Source of the DNA: Stenotrophomonas acidaminiphila
GTDB lineage: Bacteria; Pseudomonadota; Gammaproteobacteria; Xanthomonadales; Xanthomonadaceae
Assembly: GCF_001431595.1 (NCBI RefSeq)
Contig: NZ_LDJO01000033.1
Coordinates: 1-64,000 of the forward strand
Length of the DNA stretch: 64,000 nucleotides
Reading direction: 5' to 3'
A program made the position numbers and the translations under genes. Below the pieces are notes generated by a model. That model was given only the letters and a program-made list of their open reading frames with translations. It was not told the DNA's origin and ran no database searches. Shown here in pieces: positions 24,126 through 34,238 of the stretch. How positions within the stretch are numbered: position 1 is the stretch's first letter; every line of letters begins with the position of its first letter.

Positions 24126-26737
24126 TGTCGCCGATGTCGAAACAGAACCCACGGCCCGAACAGGGCGAACTCCTGCCGTCGGGCGAAGCCAGCGCCCCGG
24201 CCGCCTCCCCCCTGCCGGCCGCGGCCGGTCGGCCGCCCGTACGCCCGGGCCGGCGCCCGCTGTGGGCGCGCCTGCTCGGCCGCCTGATCGAGCCGTGGCT
24301 GGGGCTGAAGATCGAGCCCGAGCAGCTCCAGCACGACCCGGCGCAGCCGGTGGTCTACGTGCTGGAGGACTACGGCCTGTCCAACGCGCTGATCCTGGAC
24401 AAGGCCTGCCGCGACGCCGGGCTGCCGTCGCCGCTGGTCCCGCTGGCCGGCGATCCGACCGGGCGCAAGCGCGCCTATGTCGCGCTGTCGCGGCGTTCCA
24501 GCAACAACGCGCTGATCCCCGAGCAGCGCGGTGCCCGTACCCATTCCGACTCGCTGGCGCGGCTGCTGCAGGCGCATCGCGCCAATCCGGCGCTGGACGT
24601 GCAGCTGGTGCCGGTGTCGATCTTCGTCGGCCGCGCGCCGGACAAGCAGAGCGGCTGGTTCGCGGTGCTGTTCTCGGAAAACTGGGCGCTGGTCGGTCGC
24701 TTCCGCCGCCTGCTGGCGGTGCTGCTCAACGGCCGCGACAGCATCGTGCGCTTTGCCGCGCCGATTTCGCTGCGCGAGACCGTGGAAGAGGGGCTGGAGC
24801 CCGAACGCACCGTGCGCAAGCTGCAGCGCGTGCTGCGCGCGCACTTCCGCCGCATCCGCGAATCGATCATCGGTCCGGATCTTTCCACCCGCCGCCTGCT
24901 GGTGGACAAGGTGCTGGAAGCCGAGCCGGTGCGCGAGGCCATCGCCGCCCAGGCCAAGCGCGACAACTCCAGGCCGGCCGATGCCTGGAAGAAGGCGCAG
25001 GGCTACGCCTGGGAGATCGCGGCCGACTATTCCAGCCCGGTGGTGCGTTCGGCCAGCTTCATGCTGACCCACGTCTGGAACCGCATCTACGCCGGCGTGC
25101 TGGTCCACCACCTGGACAAGTTCAAGGAAGCCGCGCCCGGGCACGAAGTGATCTACGTGCCCAGCCACCGCAGCCACATGGACTACCTGCTGCTGAGCTA
25201 CCTGCTGTACGACCGCGGCATCGTGCCGCCGCACATCGTGGCCGGCATCAACCTCAACCTGCCGGTGGTCGGCACGCTGCTGCGCAAGGGCGGCGCGTTC
25301 TTCATCCGCCGCAGCATCCGCGGCAACGCGCTGTACTCGGCCGTGCTCAGCGAGTACGTCGCGCAGCTGGTGGCCGGCGGCTACTCGATCGAGTACTTCG
25401 TCGAGGGCGGGCGCTCGCGCACCGGGCGCCTGCTGCAGCCCAAGGGCGGCATGATCTCGATGACGCTGCGCGCGTTCCTGCGGCAGCCGCGCAAGCCGGT
25501 GCTGTTCCAGCCCATCTACATCGGCTACGAGAAGCTGATGGAGGGCAACAGCTATCTGGACGAACTGTCCGGGCGGCCCAAGGAAAAGGAATCGATCTGG
25601 GCGCTGCTGTGGGGCATCCCCAAGGTGCTCAAGCAGAATTACGGCCAGGTGGTGGTGAACTTCGGCGAGCCGATCGCGCTGAACGACGTGCTGGCCGAGA
25701 AGGCGCCGGAGTGGGATGGCCAGCCGGTGTCCGAGGACGAGAAGCCGTCCTGGCTGTCGGGCACGGTCGATACCCTGGCCGAGCAGATCCAGGTGCGCAT
25801 CAACGGCGCCGCCGACGTCAATCCGATCAACCTGCTGGCGCTGGCGCTGCTGTCCACGCCCAAGCACGCCATGGGCGAGGCCGACCTGGTCGCGCAGATC
25901 GAGCTGTGCAAGAAGCTGCTGGTGGAACTGCCGTATTCGGACCGGGTGACGGTCACCCCGCATTCGCCCGAGCGCATCATCGCCCACGCCGAGGAGATCA
26001 ACGTCCTCACCCGGGTCAAGCATCCGCTGGGCGACGTGCTCAGCGTCAGCGGCGACACCGCGGTGCTGCTGAGCTACTTCCGCAACAACGTGCTGCACCT
26101 GTTCACCGCGTCTTCGTGGGTGGCCTGTTGCTTCCAGAACAACCGCCGCATGAGCCGTGCCGGCCTGCTGCGGCTCGGGCGCGGGCTGTACCCGTTCCTG
26201 CAGCAGGAGCTGTTCCTGCCGTGGACCGAGGACGAATTCGCCGCGCGCATCGAGCAGACCATCAACGTGTTCGTGCGCGAAGGCCTGCTGCAGCAGGTGG
26301 GCGAGGACGAGGGCGGCATGCTCGCGCGCAGCACCGGCCAGACCGACGAGGTGTTCCGCCTGCGTGCCATCGGCCATTCGCTGCAGCAGGCGTTCGAGCG
26401 TTACTACATCGCCATCTCGGTGCTGGTGAAGAACGGCCCCGGCGTGCTCGGCGCGGCCGAACTGGAAAGCCTGTGCCAGCAGGCCGCGCAGCGCCTGAGC
26501 CTGCTCTACGCCCCGGCCGCGCCGGAGTTCTTCGACAAGACCCTGTTCCGCGGTTTCATCCAGAAGATGCGCGAGCTGCGCCTGGTCTGGCCGGACGAGA
26601 ACAGCAAGCTGCTGTTCGACGAGCGCCTCGATGCCTGGGCCAAGGACGCCAAGTTCATCCTCGGCCGCGAACTGCGCCACACCATCGAGCGGGTGAGCCC
26701 GGAAGCGGTGAAGCCGGAGGAACCGGCGGCGGGTTGA
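24125..26737 (+). CDS. plsB: Glycerol-3-phosphate 1-O-acyltransferase
   Basis: An 870-residue inner-membrane-associated enzyme that makes lysophosphatidic acid, the first step of phospholipid synthesis. The four acyltransferase blocks appear in order: 'PSHRSHMDYLLLSYLL' (block I HX4D, about residue 347), 'GAFFIRRSIRGN' (II), 'FVEGGRSRTGRLL' (III) and 'FQPIYIGYEKLMEG' (IV). Length agrees with E. coli PlsB (about 807) plus a longer Pro/Ala-rich N-terminus. Its start overlaps the upstream lipoprotein stop by one base; an ATG at 24134 is an alternative. It is the last large gene of the operon. Confidence 0.96.
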   Translation: MSPMSKQNPRPEQGELLPSGEASAPAASPLPAAAGRPPVRPGRRPLWARLLGRLIEPWLGLKIEPEQLQHDPAQPVVYVLEDYGLSNALILDKACRDAGLPSPLVPLAGDPTGRKRAYVALSRRSSNNALIPEQRGARTHSDSLARLLQAHRANPALDVQLVPVSIFVGRAPDKQSGWFAVLFSENWALVGRFRRLLAVLLNGRDSIVRFAAPISLRETVEEGLEPERTVRKLQRVLRAHFRRIRESIIGPDLSTRRLLVDKVLEAEPVREAIAAQAKRDNSRPADAWKKAQGYAWEIAADYSSPVVRSASFMLTHVWNRIYAGVLVHHLDKFKEAAPGHEVIYVPSHRSHMDYLLLSYLLYDRGIVPPHIVAGINLNLPVVGTLLRKGGAFFIRRSIRGNALYSAVLSEYVAQLVAGGYSIEYFVEGGRSRTGRLLQPKGGMISMTLRAFLRQPRKPVLFQPIYIGYEKLMEGNSYLDELSGRPKEKESIWALLWGIPKVLKQNYGQVVVNFGEPIALNDVLAEKAPEWDGQPVSEDEKPSWLSGTVDTLAEQIQVRINGAADVNPINLLALALLSTPKHAMGEADLVAQIELCKKLLVELPYSDRVTVTPHSPERIIAHAEEINVLTRVKHPLGDVLSVSGDTAVLLSYFRNNVLHLFTASSWVACCFQNNRRMSRAGLLRLGRGLYPFLQQELFLPWTEDEFAARIEQTINVFVREGLLQQVGEDEGGMLARSTGQTDEVFRLRAIGHSLQQAFERYYIAISVLVKNGPGVLGAAELESLCQQAAQRLSLLYAPAAPEFFDKTLFRGFIQKMRELRLVWPDENSKLLFDERLDAWAKDAKFILGRELRHTIERVSPEAVKPEEPAAG

Positions 26738-26772
26738 AGCTTCCCCGGCGCCGGACAACGGAGGGCAAGGTG

Positions 26773-27000
26773 ATGTGGCAGACAACGTTCTTCGCGTCGG
26801 TGGCGACCCTCTGCGTGCTTGCCGCGGTGCACGCCATGCGCCGCAAGCCGCGCGATGTTTCCGCACTGCCGGCCCCTTCGGACGAAGGGAAGGCGCTGCT
26901 GCGGAGCGGTAGGAAGATCGCCGCGATCCGGGCCTGCCGCCGGCAATGCGGCGCATCGTTGCTGGAAGCCAACCGGGTCATCGCCCGCCACGCGGCCTGA
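26773..27000 (+). CDS. Small membrane protein with L7/L12 C-terminal-like domain
   Basis: A 75-residue protein: one membrane helix at about residues 3-22, a short linker, then 'KALLRSGRKIAAIRACRRQ' and 'GASLLEANRVIARHA'. The second part resembles the KIxxIKxxRxxTGxGLxEAKxxV pattern of the ribosomal protein L7/L12 C-terminal domain. Small membrane-anchored proteins with this fold occur in many bacteria without known function. GGAGGGCAAGG lies just upstream; a GTG start 3 bp earlier is possible. It follows plsB by 35 bp and may share its transcript. Confidence 0.65.
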   Translation: MWQTTFFASVATLCVLAAVHAMRRKPRDVSALPAPSDEGKALLRSGRKIAAIRACRRQCGASLLEANRVIARHAA

Positions 27001-27025
27001 GCGACCGCCGTGGCGCCGCCGCAGG

Positions 27026-27232
27026 TCAGGCCGGCTCGTCGGGAATCAGCATGCTTTCCAGCCTGGTGATGCAGTCCCTGAGCTGCAGCTTGCGCCTTTT
27101 CAGCCGCTTGGCGTCCAGCTCGTCGTCGGGGTTGGCGGCGAGCCTGCCGATGCGTTCGTCCAGGCTGCGGTGCTCGGCCCGCAGTTCGGCGATGCGCTGG
27201 CTGATCTCGGCGAAGGGCGGCAGCTCGGACAT
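27026..27232 (-). CDS. YdcH family protein (DUF465)
   Basis: A 68-residue, highly charged helical protein. 'FAEISQRIAELRAEHRSLDERI' and 'ELDAKRLKRRKLQLRDCITRLE' are the two helices of the DUF465 hairpin, an antiparallel coiled coil of unknown function. A TAAGCT hexamer ends 6 nt before the ATG and no Shine-Dalgarno sequence is visible, so the message may be leaderless. It converges with the L7/L12-like gene. Confidence 0.88.
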   Translation of the reverse strand: MSELPPFAEISQRIAELRAEHRSLDERIGRLAANPDDELDAKRLKRRKLQLRDCITRLESMLIPDEPA

Positions 27233-27249
27233 GCCGCCAGCTTAGCCGG

Positions 27250-28719
27250 TCAGCGGGGCCAGTTCACGTACACCGGGTTGCCCAGCATCAGCAGGCTGCC
27301 GTCGTCATCGCGCGCATCCACGCGCAACCAGTGTCGCTTGCCATCCGAGCGCCAGCGCAGGCTGGCCCGCTGGCTGCCGTCCTCGCCGGTTTCCACCGTG
27401 GCGGGGTGGCGGCGGCCGTCGATGACGAACTCGATCCGCAGCGGGCGGGGATAATCCAGCTCGGCGTGCGCGGTGGCCCACTGTCCGGCGGGCAGGTCCA
27501 GTTGCTGGCCCATCCCGGTGCGCTGGCCGCCCGCGTCGCGCAGCCACAGGTCCAGCCGGCTGCCGGCGACGTTGCGCACGTCCACCACCACCCGGCCCTG
27601 CCTCAGTGCGGCCAGGATGGCGTCGCGCGACAGTGCCGGGGCATGCACCAGGGTGGCCGGCAGGCCGATCGGCGAAGGACCTTCGGCCGCGCCCGGATCA
27701 TGGCTGTCGCTGCCGCCGATGGCGGTCATGCGCCGGCCCTGCTGCAGCTGCTGCTCCCAGAAGCCGACGCCCGCACGTGGGCCGTCGGCCTGGCTGGCGT
27801 TGACCACTTCCACCGCGGCGACCGCGTCCATGTCCACCGGTTTGGCGGGGGTCCAGCCGCAGCCCATGCACGCCTCGCCGGAGGCCAGCGCCGGGTGGTT
27901 GATCGACAGCAGCGCACCGCTGTCGTTGACCTGGCGCAGCAGCGGGTTCCAGTCGGGCAGGGTGTCGCCGAGCCGGAACGGCAGCGGCCCGTTGATGCCG
28001 AATACGTTGGCGTGGCCCTGGAAGGTGGTGACTTCCATGCCCGGAATCAGCAACAGGCGATCGAACCAGGGCTGGTGGCGCGCCAGCTCCTCCAGGTGCG
28101 AGGCCGTGTTGTGCTCGGTGACGGCGACGAAATCCAGGCCCTGCCGTGCCGCGGCCTGCAGGCTCAGGAACAGCGGGCAGGGCACCTTGTTGCCCTGTTG
28201 GCTGCTGCAGCTGCCGTCGCTGTGGGTGCTGTGCATGTGCAGGTCGCCGCGGTACCACGCCGGCCCCTCGCGCAGTACCTGCGGCGCGCGGTCCCTGCCG
28301 GCCTGCACTTCATCCTCGTCCCACAGGGTCACGCCGACGGTGTAGGGCGTGCGTGCCCCGGCACGGATGTTGGGAATGCCGAGCAGCACCTTCCACTGGC
28401 CTGCCGGCAATGCGCCGGGCAGGTAGCCACCGCTGGCGTCGTAGCGGGAAACCGTGACCGCGCGGCGCGAACCGCCGCTCCAGCCGCGAAAGCCATGCGT
28501 GTCCAGCAGGCCGAGGTCGATGACGGTACGCTCGCCGGCGCCGTCATGCCGCAGCGTGACGTCCACCCTGGCGGTGCCGTCGGGCACCGTGAACGGCAGT
28601 TCCAGGTACCGCTGATGGTCCTTGCCGCTCAGCGTGCCCTGCAGTTGCAGGGTCTGCGCGGCGTGGGCGCAGGGGCTGGCGGCAAGCGCCGCCAGCACCA
28701 CCGGGAGCAGGGCGCGCAT
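27250..28719 (-). CDS. Secreted CehA/McbA-family metallohydrolase (PHP domain)
   Basis: A 489-residue precursor with a Sec signal (cleavage near CAHA-AQ, about residue 21). Residues 22-155 form a beta-rich N-terminal domain. The PHP-type catalytic core follows: 'YRGDLHMHSTHSDGS' (HxH), 'VAVTEHNT', 'LLIPGMEVTT', 'LLSINHPA' and 'AIGGSDSHD', giving the His/Asp/Glu set for a di- or trinuclear metal centre. Relatives hydrolyse phosphoesters or carbamates (CehA, carbaryl hydrolase). The start ATG overlaps the TonB-receptor stop (TGATG), so both are made together. Substrate unknown; together they look like a hydrolyse-and-import pair. Confidence 0.85.
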   Translation of the reverse strand: MRALLPVVLAALAASPCAHAAQTLQLQGTLSGKDHQRYLELPFTVPDGTARVDVTLRHDGAGERTVIDLGLLDTHGFRGWSGGSRRAVTVSRYDASGGYLPGALPAGQWKVLLGIPNIRAGARTPYTVGVTLWDEDEVQAGRDRAPQVLREGPAWYRGDLHMHSTHSDGSCSSQQGNKVPCPLFLSLQAAARQGLDFVAVTEHNTASHLEELARHQPWFDRLLLIPGMEVTTFQGHANVFGINGPLPFRLGDTLPDWNPLLRQVNDSGALLSINHPALASGEACMGCGWTPAKPVDMDAVAAVEVVNASQADGPRAGVGFWEQQLQQGRRMTAIGGSDSHDPGAAEGPSPIGLPATLVHAPALSRDAILAALRQGRVVVDVRNVAGSRLDLWLRDAGGQRTGMGQQLDLPAGQWATAHAELDYPRPLRIEFVIDGRRHPATVETGEDGSQRASLRWRSDGKRHWLRVDARDDDGSLLMLGNPVYVNWPR

Positions 28720-31265
28720 CAGAACCGGTACATCAGGGCCAGGCGGTAGTTGCGGCCCAGCAGCGGCCGTGCGATGAAGGCGCTGGCGCCCGCGTCGCTG
28801 CTCGCGAGCTCGCCGGCACGCGGATTGCCCTCGGTCAGGCCCAGCGAGTTGGTGACGTTGTCGACGTAGCCGTACATCGACACGCGCTCGCTCAGTTCGT
28901 AGCGCGCGCTGAGGTTGAGCAGCTGGTAGGACGGCAGGCGCACCGAGTTGGCGGTGTCCACGTAGCGCTCGCCCTGGTGCTCGGCGGCGGCCTGCAGGCG
29001 CAGGCGCTGGTCGAGCAGGTTGATGCCGGCGACCACGCGCGCGCCCAGCTCCGGCACGCGGATCAGCTGGTTGCCGACGAAATCGCGCAGCACCGGCGCG
29101 CCATTGACCAGCTCGCTGTAGCGCAGGTCGCGGTACTGCGCATCCTGCCAGGTGGCGTTGACGCGCAGGTCGAACCAGTCGGTGGGGTACCACGCCGTCT
29201 CCAGTTCCAGGCCGAACGTGCGGGTACTGGCATAACCGGCTTCGCGGGTGGACACGCCGGTGTCCGGGTTGAAGCGGTAGTTGCTGAAGCCGACGTTGTC
29301 GTACTTGGTGTAGAACGCCGTGGCGTAGGCGCTGAACAGCGGGTTGGCGAACTTGAAGCCGACTTCGGCCAGGTCCATCGTCTGCGTGTCGGCCGCCTTG
29401 CCGTTGGCGAATGCGCAGGCGGCGACGGTCGCGGCCGAGGTCGCGTCGCAGTTGTCGTTGCGGGTGATGTAGTTGCCCAGGCTGGGCAGGCGGAAGGCCG
29501 AGGTCCAGCGGCCGAACACGCCCATGCCATCGTTGAACTGCCAGTTGGCGCCGATCGACCAGCCCAGGTCGTCCGACTCCAGGTCGTGGTTCACGTACAG
29601 GCCCGAACCAGTAAGCATCTGCGAGGTCGCCAGGGTGCCGCCGTCGACGCTGCGGCGCACCTCGTTCCAGCCGCTGCTGCTGGCCTTCTCCCAGCGCAGG
29701 CCGCTGTCGATGCGCAGCCTGTCGTTGACCTGCCACTCGTCGCTGACATAGAAGGCCTGGGTCTTCTGTTCGCCCGAGGCGTTGTTCCATTCGTAGCCGT
29801 AGCGCCACACGCCGTTGTCGCTGAGCGTACGCACCACGTTGCCGTTTGCATCCAGCGCGACCAGGTCGAGCAGGCGGGCGTTGTCGGTGGCGTCCATCAG
29901 CACCGAGGACGAGTAGCGGGTGTAGTCCTCCCGGGTCGAGGCCAGGTAGTAGCCCAGGGTCAGGTCGTGCTGCTGGCCGCCGAGCGCGAAGCTGCGCATC
30001 AGCCGCGTGTCGCTGACGAACTCGCGCACCGGGATGTCCAGCCCGCGCAGTCCGCCGATCACCATCAGGCCATTGCCGTTCTGGCTGGCGGTATCGAAGC
30101 CGCCGCTTCCATTCACGTAGCGCAGGCCCAGCGCGGTGGCGCCCGGCACCGATGCCAGCAGGTTCTTCTGCCCGGCGAGGAACGTGGCCGCCGGCGTCAG
30201 CGAGTTGGGGAACACGCCGTTGCGGATGGTGTCGGTGCGGCTGAAGCGCGCCGATTGCGCCAGTTCCCAGTCGCCGCCCAGTCCGGTCTCCAGCTTGAAC
30301 GTGAGCTGGTCGCGCTTCACATGGGTGCCTTCGCTGTTGTCGAAGTCCCAGCCGCGGCCATCGGCGGTCTTCATCGACAGGTAGCGGGTTTCCGGGCCGG
30401 CCAGCGTCCCGTGGTTGCCGTCGAAGCCGGGCACCGCGCGGATGTCGCCGTTGCCGTTGGTGTACATCGGGATGCCCAGATACAGGGCGACGCGGTCATC
30501 CATGCGCTTGGCGTCGATGCTGAAACGCCCGCCCTCGAACTCCCTGGCCAGGTTGAGGCGGAACTGGCCGCCATCGTTGCCGTTGAAGCCGGGATCGCGC
30601 ACGCCGTCCTCGACCCGGTAGAAGCCACCCAGCAGCAGCTTCCAGCCATTGGCCAGCGGGCTGCCGTAGGCGAAGTCCAGGCGGTTCAGGCCGCTGTCGC
30701 CGACGGTGTACTTGAACACGCCGCTGGCGTCATCGCCGACCTGGCGCGGGATGAAGTTGATCGCACCGGCCGGGGCGTTGGAATACATCACCGATGCCGG
30801 TCCGCCGCGTACCACCTCGATGCGTTCGATGGTTTCGTCCAGGCGGAATGCCTGGTCGCCGTTGAGGTAGCCCAGCGCCGGGTCATGCACCACCGGGATG
30901 CCGTCTTCCAGCAGGGTGACCGAGCCGAAGCCGTCGACCGGGATGCCGCGCGCGCGGATGTTGCCGCTGGCCTCGCCGCCGGAGGCTTCCACCCAGAACC
31001 CGGGCACCGATTTGAGCGCCTCGGTCACGCTGGTCGGCGCCTGCATGCGCAGCTGCTCTTCCTCGATGTTGGTGATCGAGTAACTGGTCTCGGCCTTGGT
31101 GCGCACGCCGGTGCCGCTGCGGCCGGTGACGATGACCGTATCCAGGTCCTTGGCGGAGGAACGGGAAGCGCTGGCGGCCTCCTGGGCAAGCACGGAAGCC
31201 GGGGCAAGGGCGGAGGACAGCAGCAGCGCACGGCAGACGGCGGAAGCGAGACGGTTATCGAGCAC
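28719..31265 (-). CDS. TonB-dependent outer-membrane receptor
   Basis: An 848-residue precursor with a signal peptide (about residues 1-28, ASVLAQ). The TonB-box region 'DLDTVIVTGR' is at residues 40-49, the plug domain includes 'SVTEALKSVPGFWVEASGG', 'NIRARGIPVDGFG' and 'ERIEVVRGGPASVMYSNAPAGAINFI', and a 22-strand barrel follows, ending in a C-terminal aromatic residue (LMYRF). The start is a GTG at 31265. It imports an unknown, probably iron-chelate, carbohydrate or phosphorylated compound using TonB energy. The coupled downstream PHP hydrolase gives the best clue to its substrate. Confidence 0.95.
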   Translation of the reverse strand: MLDNRLASAVCRALLLSSALAPASVLAQEAASASRSSAKDLDTVIVTGRSGTGVRTKAETSYSITNIEEEQLRMQAPTSVTEALKSVPGFWVEASGGEASGNIRARGIPVDGFGSVTLLEDGIPVVHDPALGYLNGDQAFRLDETIERIEVVRGGPASVMYSNAPAGAINFIPRQVGDDASGVFKYTVGDSGLNRLDFAYGSPLANGWKLLLGGFYRVEDGVRDPGFNGNDGGQFRLNLAREFEGGRFSIDAKRMDDRVALYLGIPMYTNGNGDIRAVPGFDGNHGTLAGPETRYLSMKTADGRGWDFDNSEGTHVKRDQLTFKLETGLGGDWELAQSARFSRTDTIRNGVFPNSLTPAATFLAGQKNLLASVPGATALGLRYVNGSGGFDTASQNGNGLMVIGGLRGLDIPVREFVSDTRLMRSFALGGQQHDLTLGYYLASTREDYTRYSSSVLMDATDNARLLDLVALDANGNVVRTLSDNGVWRYGYEWNNASGEQKTQAFYVSDEWQVNDRLRIDSGLRWEKASSSGWNEVRRSVDGGTLATSQMLTGSGLYVNHDLESDDLGWSIGANWQFNDGMGVFGRWTSAFRLPSLGNYITRNDNCDATSAATVAACAFANGKAADTQTMDLAEVGFKFANPLFSAYATAFYTKYDNVGFSNYRFNPDTGVSTREAGYASTRTFGLELETAWYPTDWFDLRVNATWQDAQYRDLRYSELVNGAPVLRDFVGNQLIRVPELGARVVAGINLLDQRLRLQAAAEHQGERYVDTANSVRLPSYQLLNLSARYELSERVSMYGYVDNVTNSLGLTEGNPRAGELASSDAGASAFIARPLLGRNYRLALMYRF

Positions 31266-31395
31266 GATGGACCCAGGGGCTGGACGGGGGAGCCCGGGAT
31301 GCTGTCAGCGCGGCGTGACGTCGCCATGACGCTTTTGTGCCAGCCCGTGTCACCCGCCGCTGTGGAGCGCGGGGCCAGCCGGTAGAATGCACGCG

Positions 31396-32307
<912 letters not shown>

Positions 32308-32401
32308 GGCGCCACGGCCACCCTGATTCCGGCGCCGCGTCGCGGCGTCCTTTCCAGGCGGGAGGCATGTTCCCGCCGATCACGCATTCCCCAGGACCTC
32401 C

Positions 32402-33310
32402 ATGTTTTTCAAGAACCTCACCCTGTTCCGCTTTCCCACCTCGGTCGATTTCTCCGAAGTCGATACCCTGCTGCCGCACGTCGTGCTCAAGCCGGTCGGC
32501 GCGCTGGAAATGAGTTCGCGCGGCTTCATCTCGCCCTTCGGGCGCGAGGAGAAGGCGCAGTTCTCGCACCGCATCGGCGATGCGCTGTGGCTCACCGTCG
32601 GCGGCGAGGAGAAGATCCTTCCCGGCGCGGTGGTCAACGACCTGCTGGCGCGCCGGCTGGAGGAAATCGAGGAGAAGGAAGGGCGCAAGCCCGGCGGCCG
32701 CGAGCGCAAGCGGCTCAAGGACGACCTGCTGCATGAACTGCTGCCGCGCGCCTTCGTCAAGAGCTCGCGCACCGACGCCTTCCTCGACCTGCAGCACGGC
32801 TACGTCGCGGTTGACAGCTCCAGCCGCAAGACCGGCGAGAACGTGATGAGCGACATCCGCGGCATGCTCGGCAGCTTCCCGGCGATGCCGTTGAACGCCG
32901 AGGTCGCGCCGCGCGCGATCCTGACCGCGTGGATCGCCGGCGAGCCGCTGCCCGAAGGCCTGAGCCTGGGCGAAGAATGCGAGATGAAGGACCCGGCGGA
33001 AGGCGGCGCGGTGGTCAAGTGCCAGCACCAGGAACTGCGCTGCGACGAGATCGACAAGCACCTGGACGCCGGCAAGCAGGTGACCAAGCTGGCGCTGGTG
33101 TTCGAGGACAACCTGTCCTTCGTGCTCGGCGACGACCTGATCGTGCGCAAGCTCAAGTTCCTCGACGGCGCCCTGGACCAGCTCGAACACATCGACGAGG
33201 AAGGCCGCCGCGCCGAGCTCGACGCCCGGTTCGCATTGCAGAGCGGCGAGATCCGGCGCCTGTTCCTGCTGCTGGAGCAGGCGTTCAAGCTGAGCAAGGC
33301 CGACAGCTGA
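32402..33310 (+). CDS. rdgC: Recombination-associated protein RdgC
   Basis: A 302-residue DNA-binding protein. The beginning 'MFFKNLTLFRFP' and 'SRGFISPFG', 'GRKPGGRERKRLKDDLLHELLPRAF' in the middle, and 'QELRCDEIDKHLDAGKQVTKLAL' towards the C-terminus match RdgC along the whole length. RdgC forms ring-shaped dimers on DNA, limits RecA access and aids replication under stress. It has its own start 94 bp after ttcA. The next gene is 52 bp downstream on the same strand. Confidence 0.96.
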   Translation: MFFKNLTLFRFPTSVDFSEVDTLLPHVVLKPVGALEMSSRGFISPFGREEKAQFSHRIGDALWLTVGGEEKILPGAVVNDLLARRLEEIEEKEGRKPGGRERKRLKDDLLHELLPRAFVKSSRTDAFLDLQHGYVAVDSSSRKTGENVMSDIRGMLGSFPAMPLNAEVAPRAILTAWIAGEPLPEGLSLGEECEMKDPAEGGAVVKCQHQELRCDEIDKHLDAGKQVTKLALVFEDNLSFVLGDDLIVRKLKFLDGALDQLEHIDEEGRRAELDARFALQSGEIRRLFLLLEQAFKLSKADS

Positions 33311-33362
33311 ACGGGCGATCCATCGACCGGCCCGGCGCGCGGGCAGGGACTATGCTGGACAC

Positions 33363-34151
33363 ATGGCCAACCTGTTCCGCCGCCTGACCGCACCCGCCGC
33401 GCCCGTCATCCAGCGCGACACCGTGCGGCTGCGCCTGGACGATGCCGAGATCGACGTGCTGCGCGTGCGCGACCCGCGTGCGCGCCGGCTCAAGCTCAGC
33501 GTCGATGAACGCGGCGCGCGGCTGACGCTGCCGCTGCGCGCCAGCCTGGCGTCCGGCGAGCGCTTCCTGCAGGCCAACCGGCAATGGCTGCAGCAGCAGT
33601 TGGCGCGGTTCGATGGCGAGGGCCTGCTGGCGGCGCCGCTGGCATTGCGCGAACCCGGCGTGCTGCCGCTGCGCGGGGCGTTGCTGCCGGTGCGCTGGCA
33701 GGAGGGCCGCTTCACCCGGATCGAGGTGGATGCCGAAGGCGCCTGCATCCAGCTGCCGGCGCGGGCCGGTGACGCCTCGCTGCGCCGGGTGCTGCGCGAG
33801 TTCTACGAAGCGCGGATGCGCGCCGACGTCGGCCGCTGGCTGCCGGCCTATCTGCCCGGGTTGCCGCGCGCACCGGCGCGGCTGCGGTTGAAGGTGATGT
33901 CCTCGCAGTGGGGTTCGCTGGCGCCGGACGGTTCGCTGGCGCTGGACCTGGCGCTGGCCTTGGCCCGGCCGGCGGCGTTCGAGTATGTGCTGGTCCACGA
34001 GCTGTGCCACCTGCTGCAGGCCAACCATTCGCCGGCCTTCTGGGCCGAGGTGGAGGGGCGCTTCCCGCAGTGGCGGCACGAACGCGATTACCTGCGCGAG
34101 GAAGGCCGCCGGCTCAAGGCGACGCTGCGGCAACTGCTGCGCGGCGCCTGA
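33363..34151 (+). CDS. YgjP-like zinc-dependent metalloprotease (M48/DUF45)
   Basis: A 262-residue cytoplasmic protein without a signal peptide. The metal site is 'YVLVHELCHLLQANHSPAFW' (about residues 211-230), with HELCH as the HEXXH zinc motif and the third His in 'NHSPAFW', the usual arrangement of YgjP/SprT-like proteins. The N-terminal part ('DPRARRLKLSVDERG') is the conserved beta-sheet domain of the family. Function is not well known. A TATGCT hexamer ends 6 nt before the ATG with no clear ribosome site, suggesting a leaderless message. Confidence 0.88.
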   Translation: MANLFRRLTAPAAPVIQRDTVRLRLDDAEIDVLRVRDPRARRLKLSVDERGARLTLPLRASLASGERFLQANRQWLQQQLARFDGEGLLAAPLALREPGVLPLRGALLPVRWQEGRFTRIEVDAEGACIQLPARAGDASLRRVLREFYEARMRADVGRWLPAYLPGLPRAPARLRLKVMSSQWGSLAPDGSLALDLALALARPAAFEYVLVHELCHLLQANHSPAFWAEVEGRFPQWRHERDYLREEGRRLKATLRQLLRGA

Positions 34152-34158
34152 CGCACCG

Positions 34159-34231
34159 GCGGTACCCGGCGCGATCCGGGCCGCCCGCCACGCGCCCCCG
34201 CGGTTGTGCCGGCGCGCCTGCGGGTACCCGC
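34159..34231. terminator. Inverted repeat between convergent genes, probable bidirectional terminator
   Basis: GGTACCCG (34161-34168) pairs with CGGGTACC (34221-34228), extended by partly matching GC-rich flanks, with about 50 bases between the arms. It sits exactly between the stop codons of the YgjP-like gene and the alpha/beta hydrolase gene, which face each other. No T-tract is present, so termination activity is an inference. Confidence 0.45.
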
Positions 34232-34238
34232 CCCGGCA

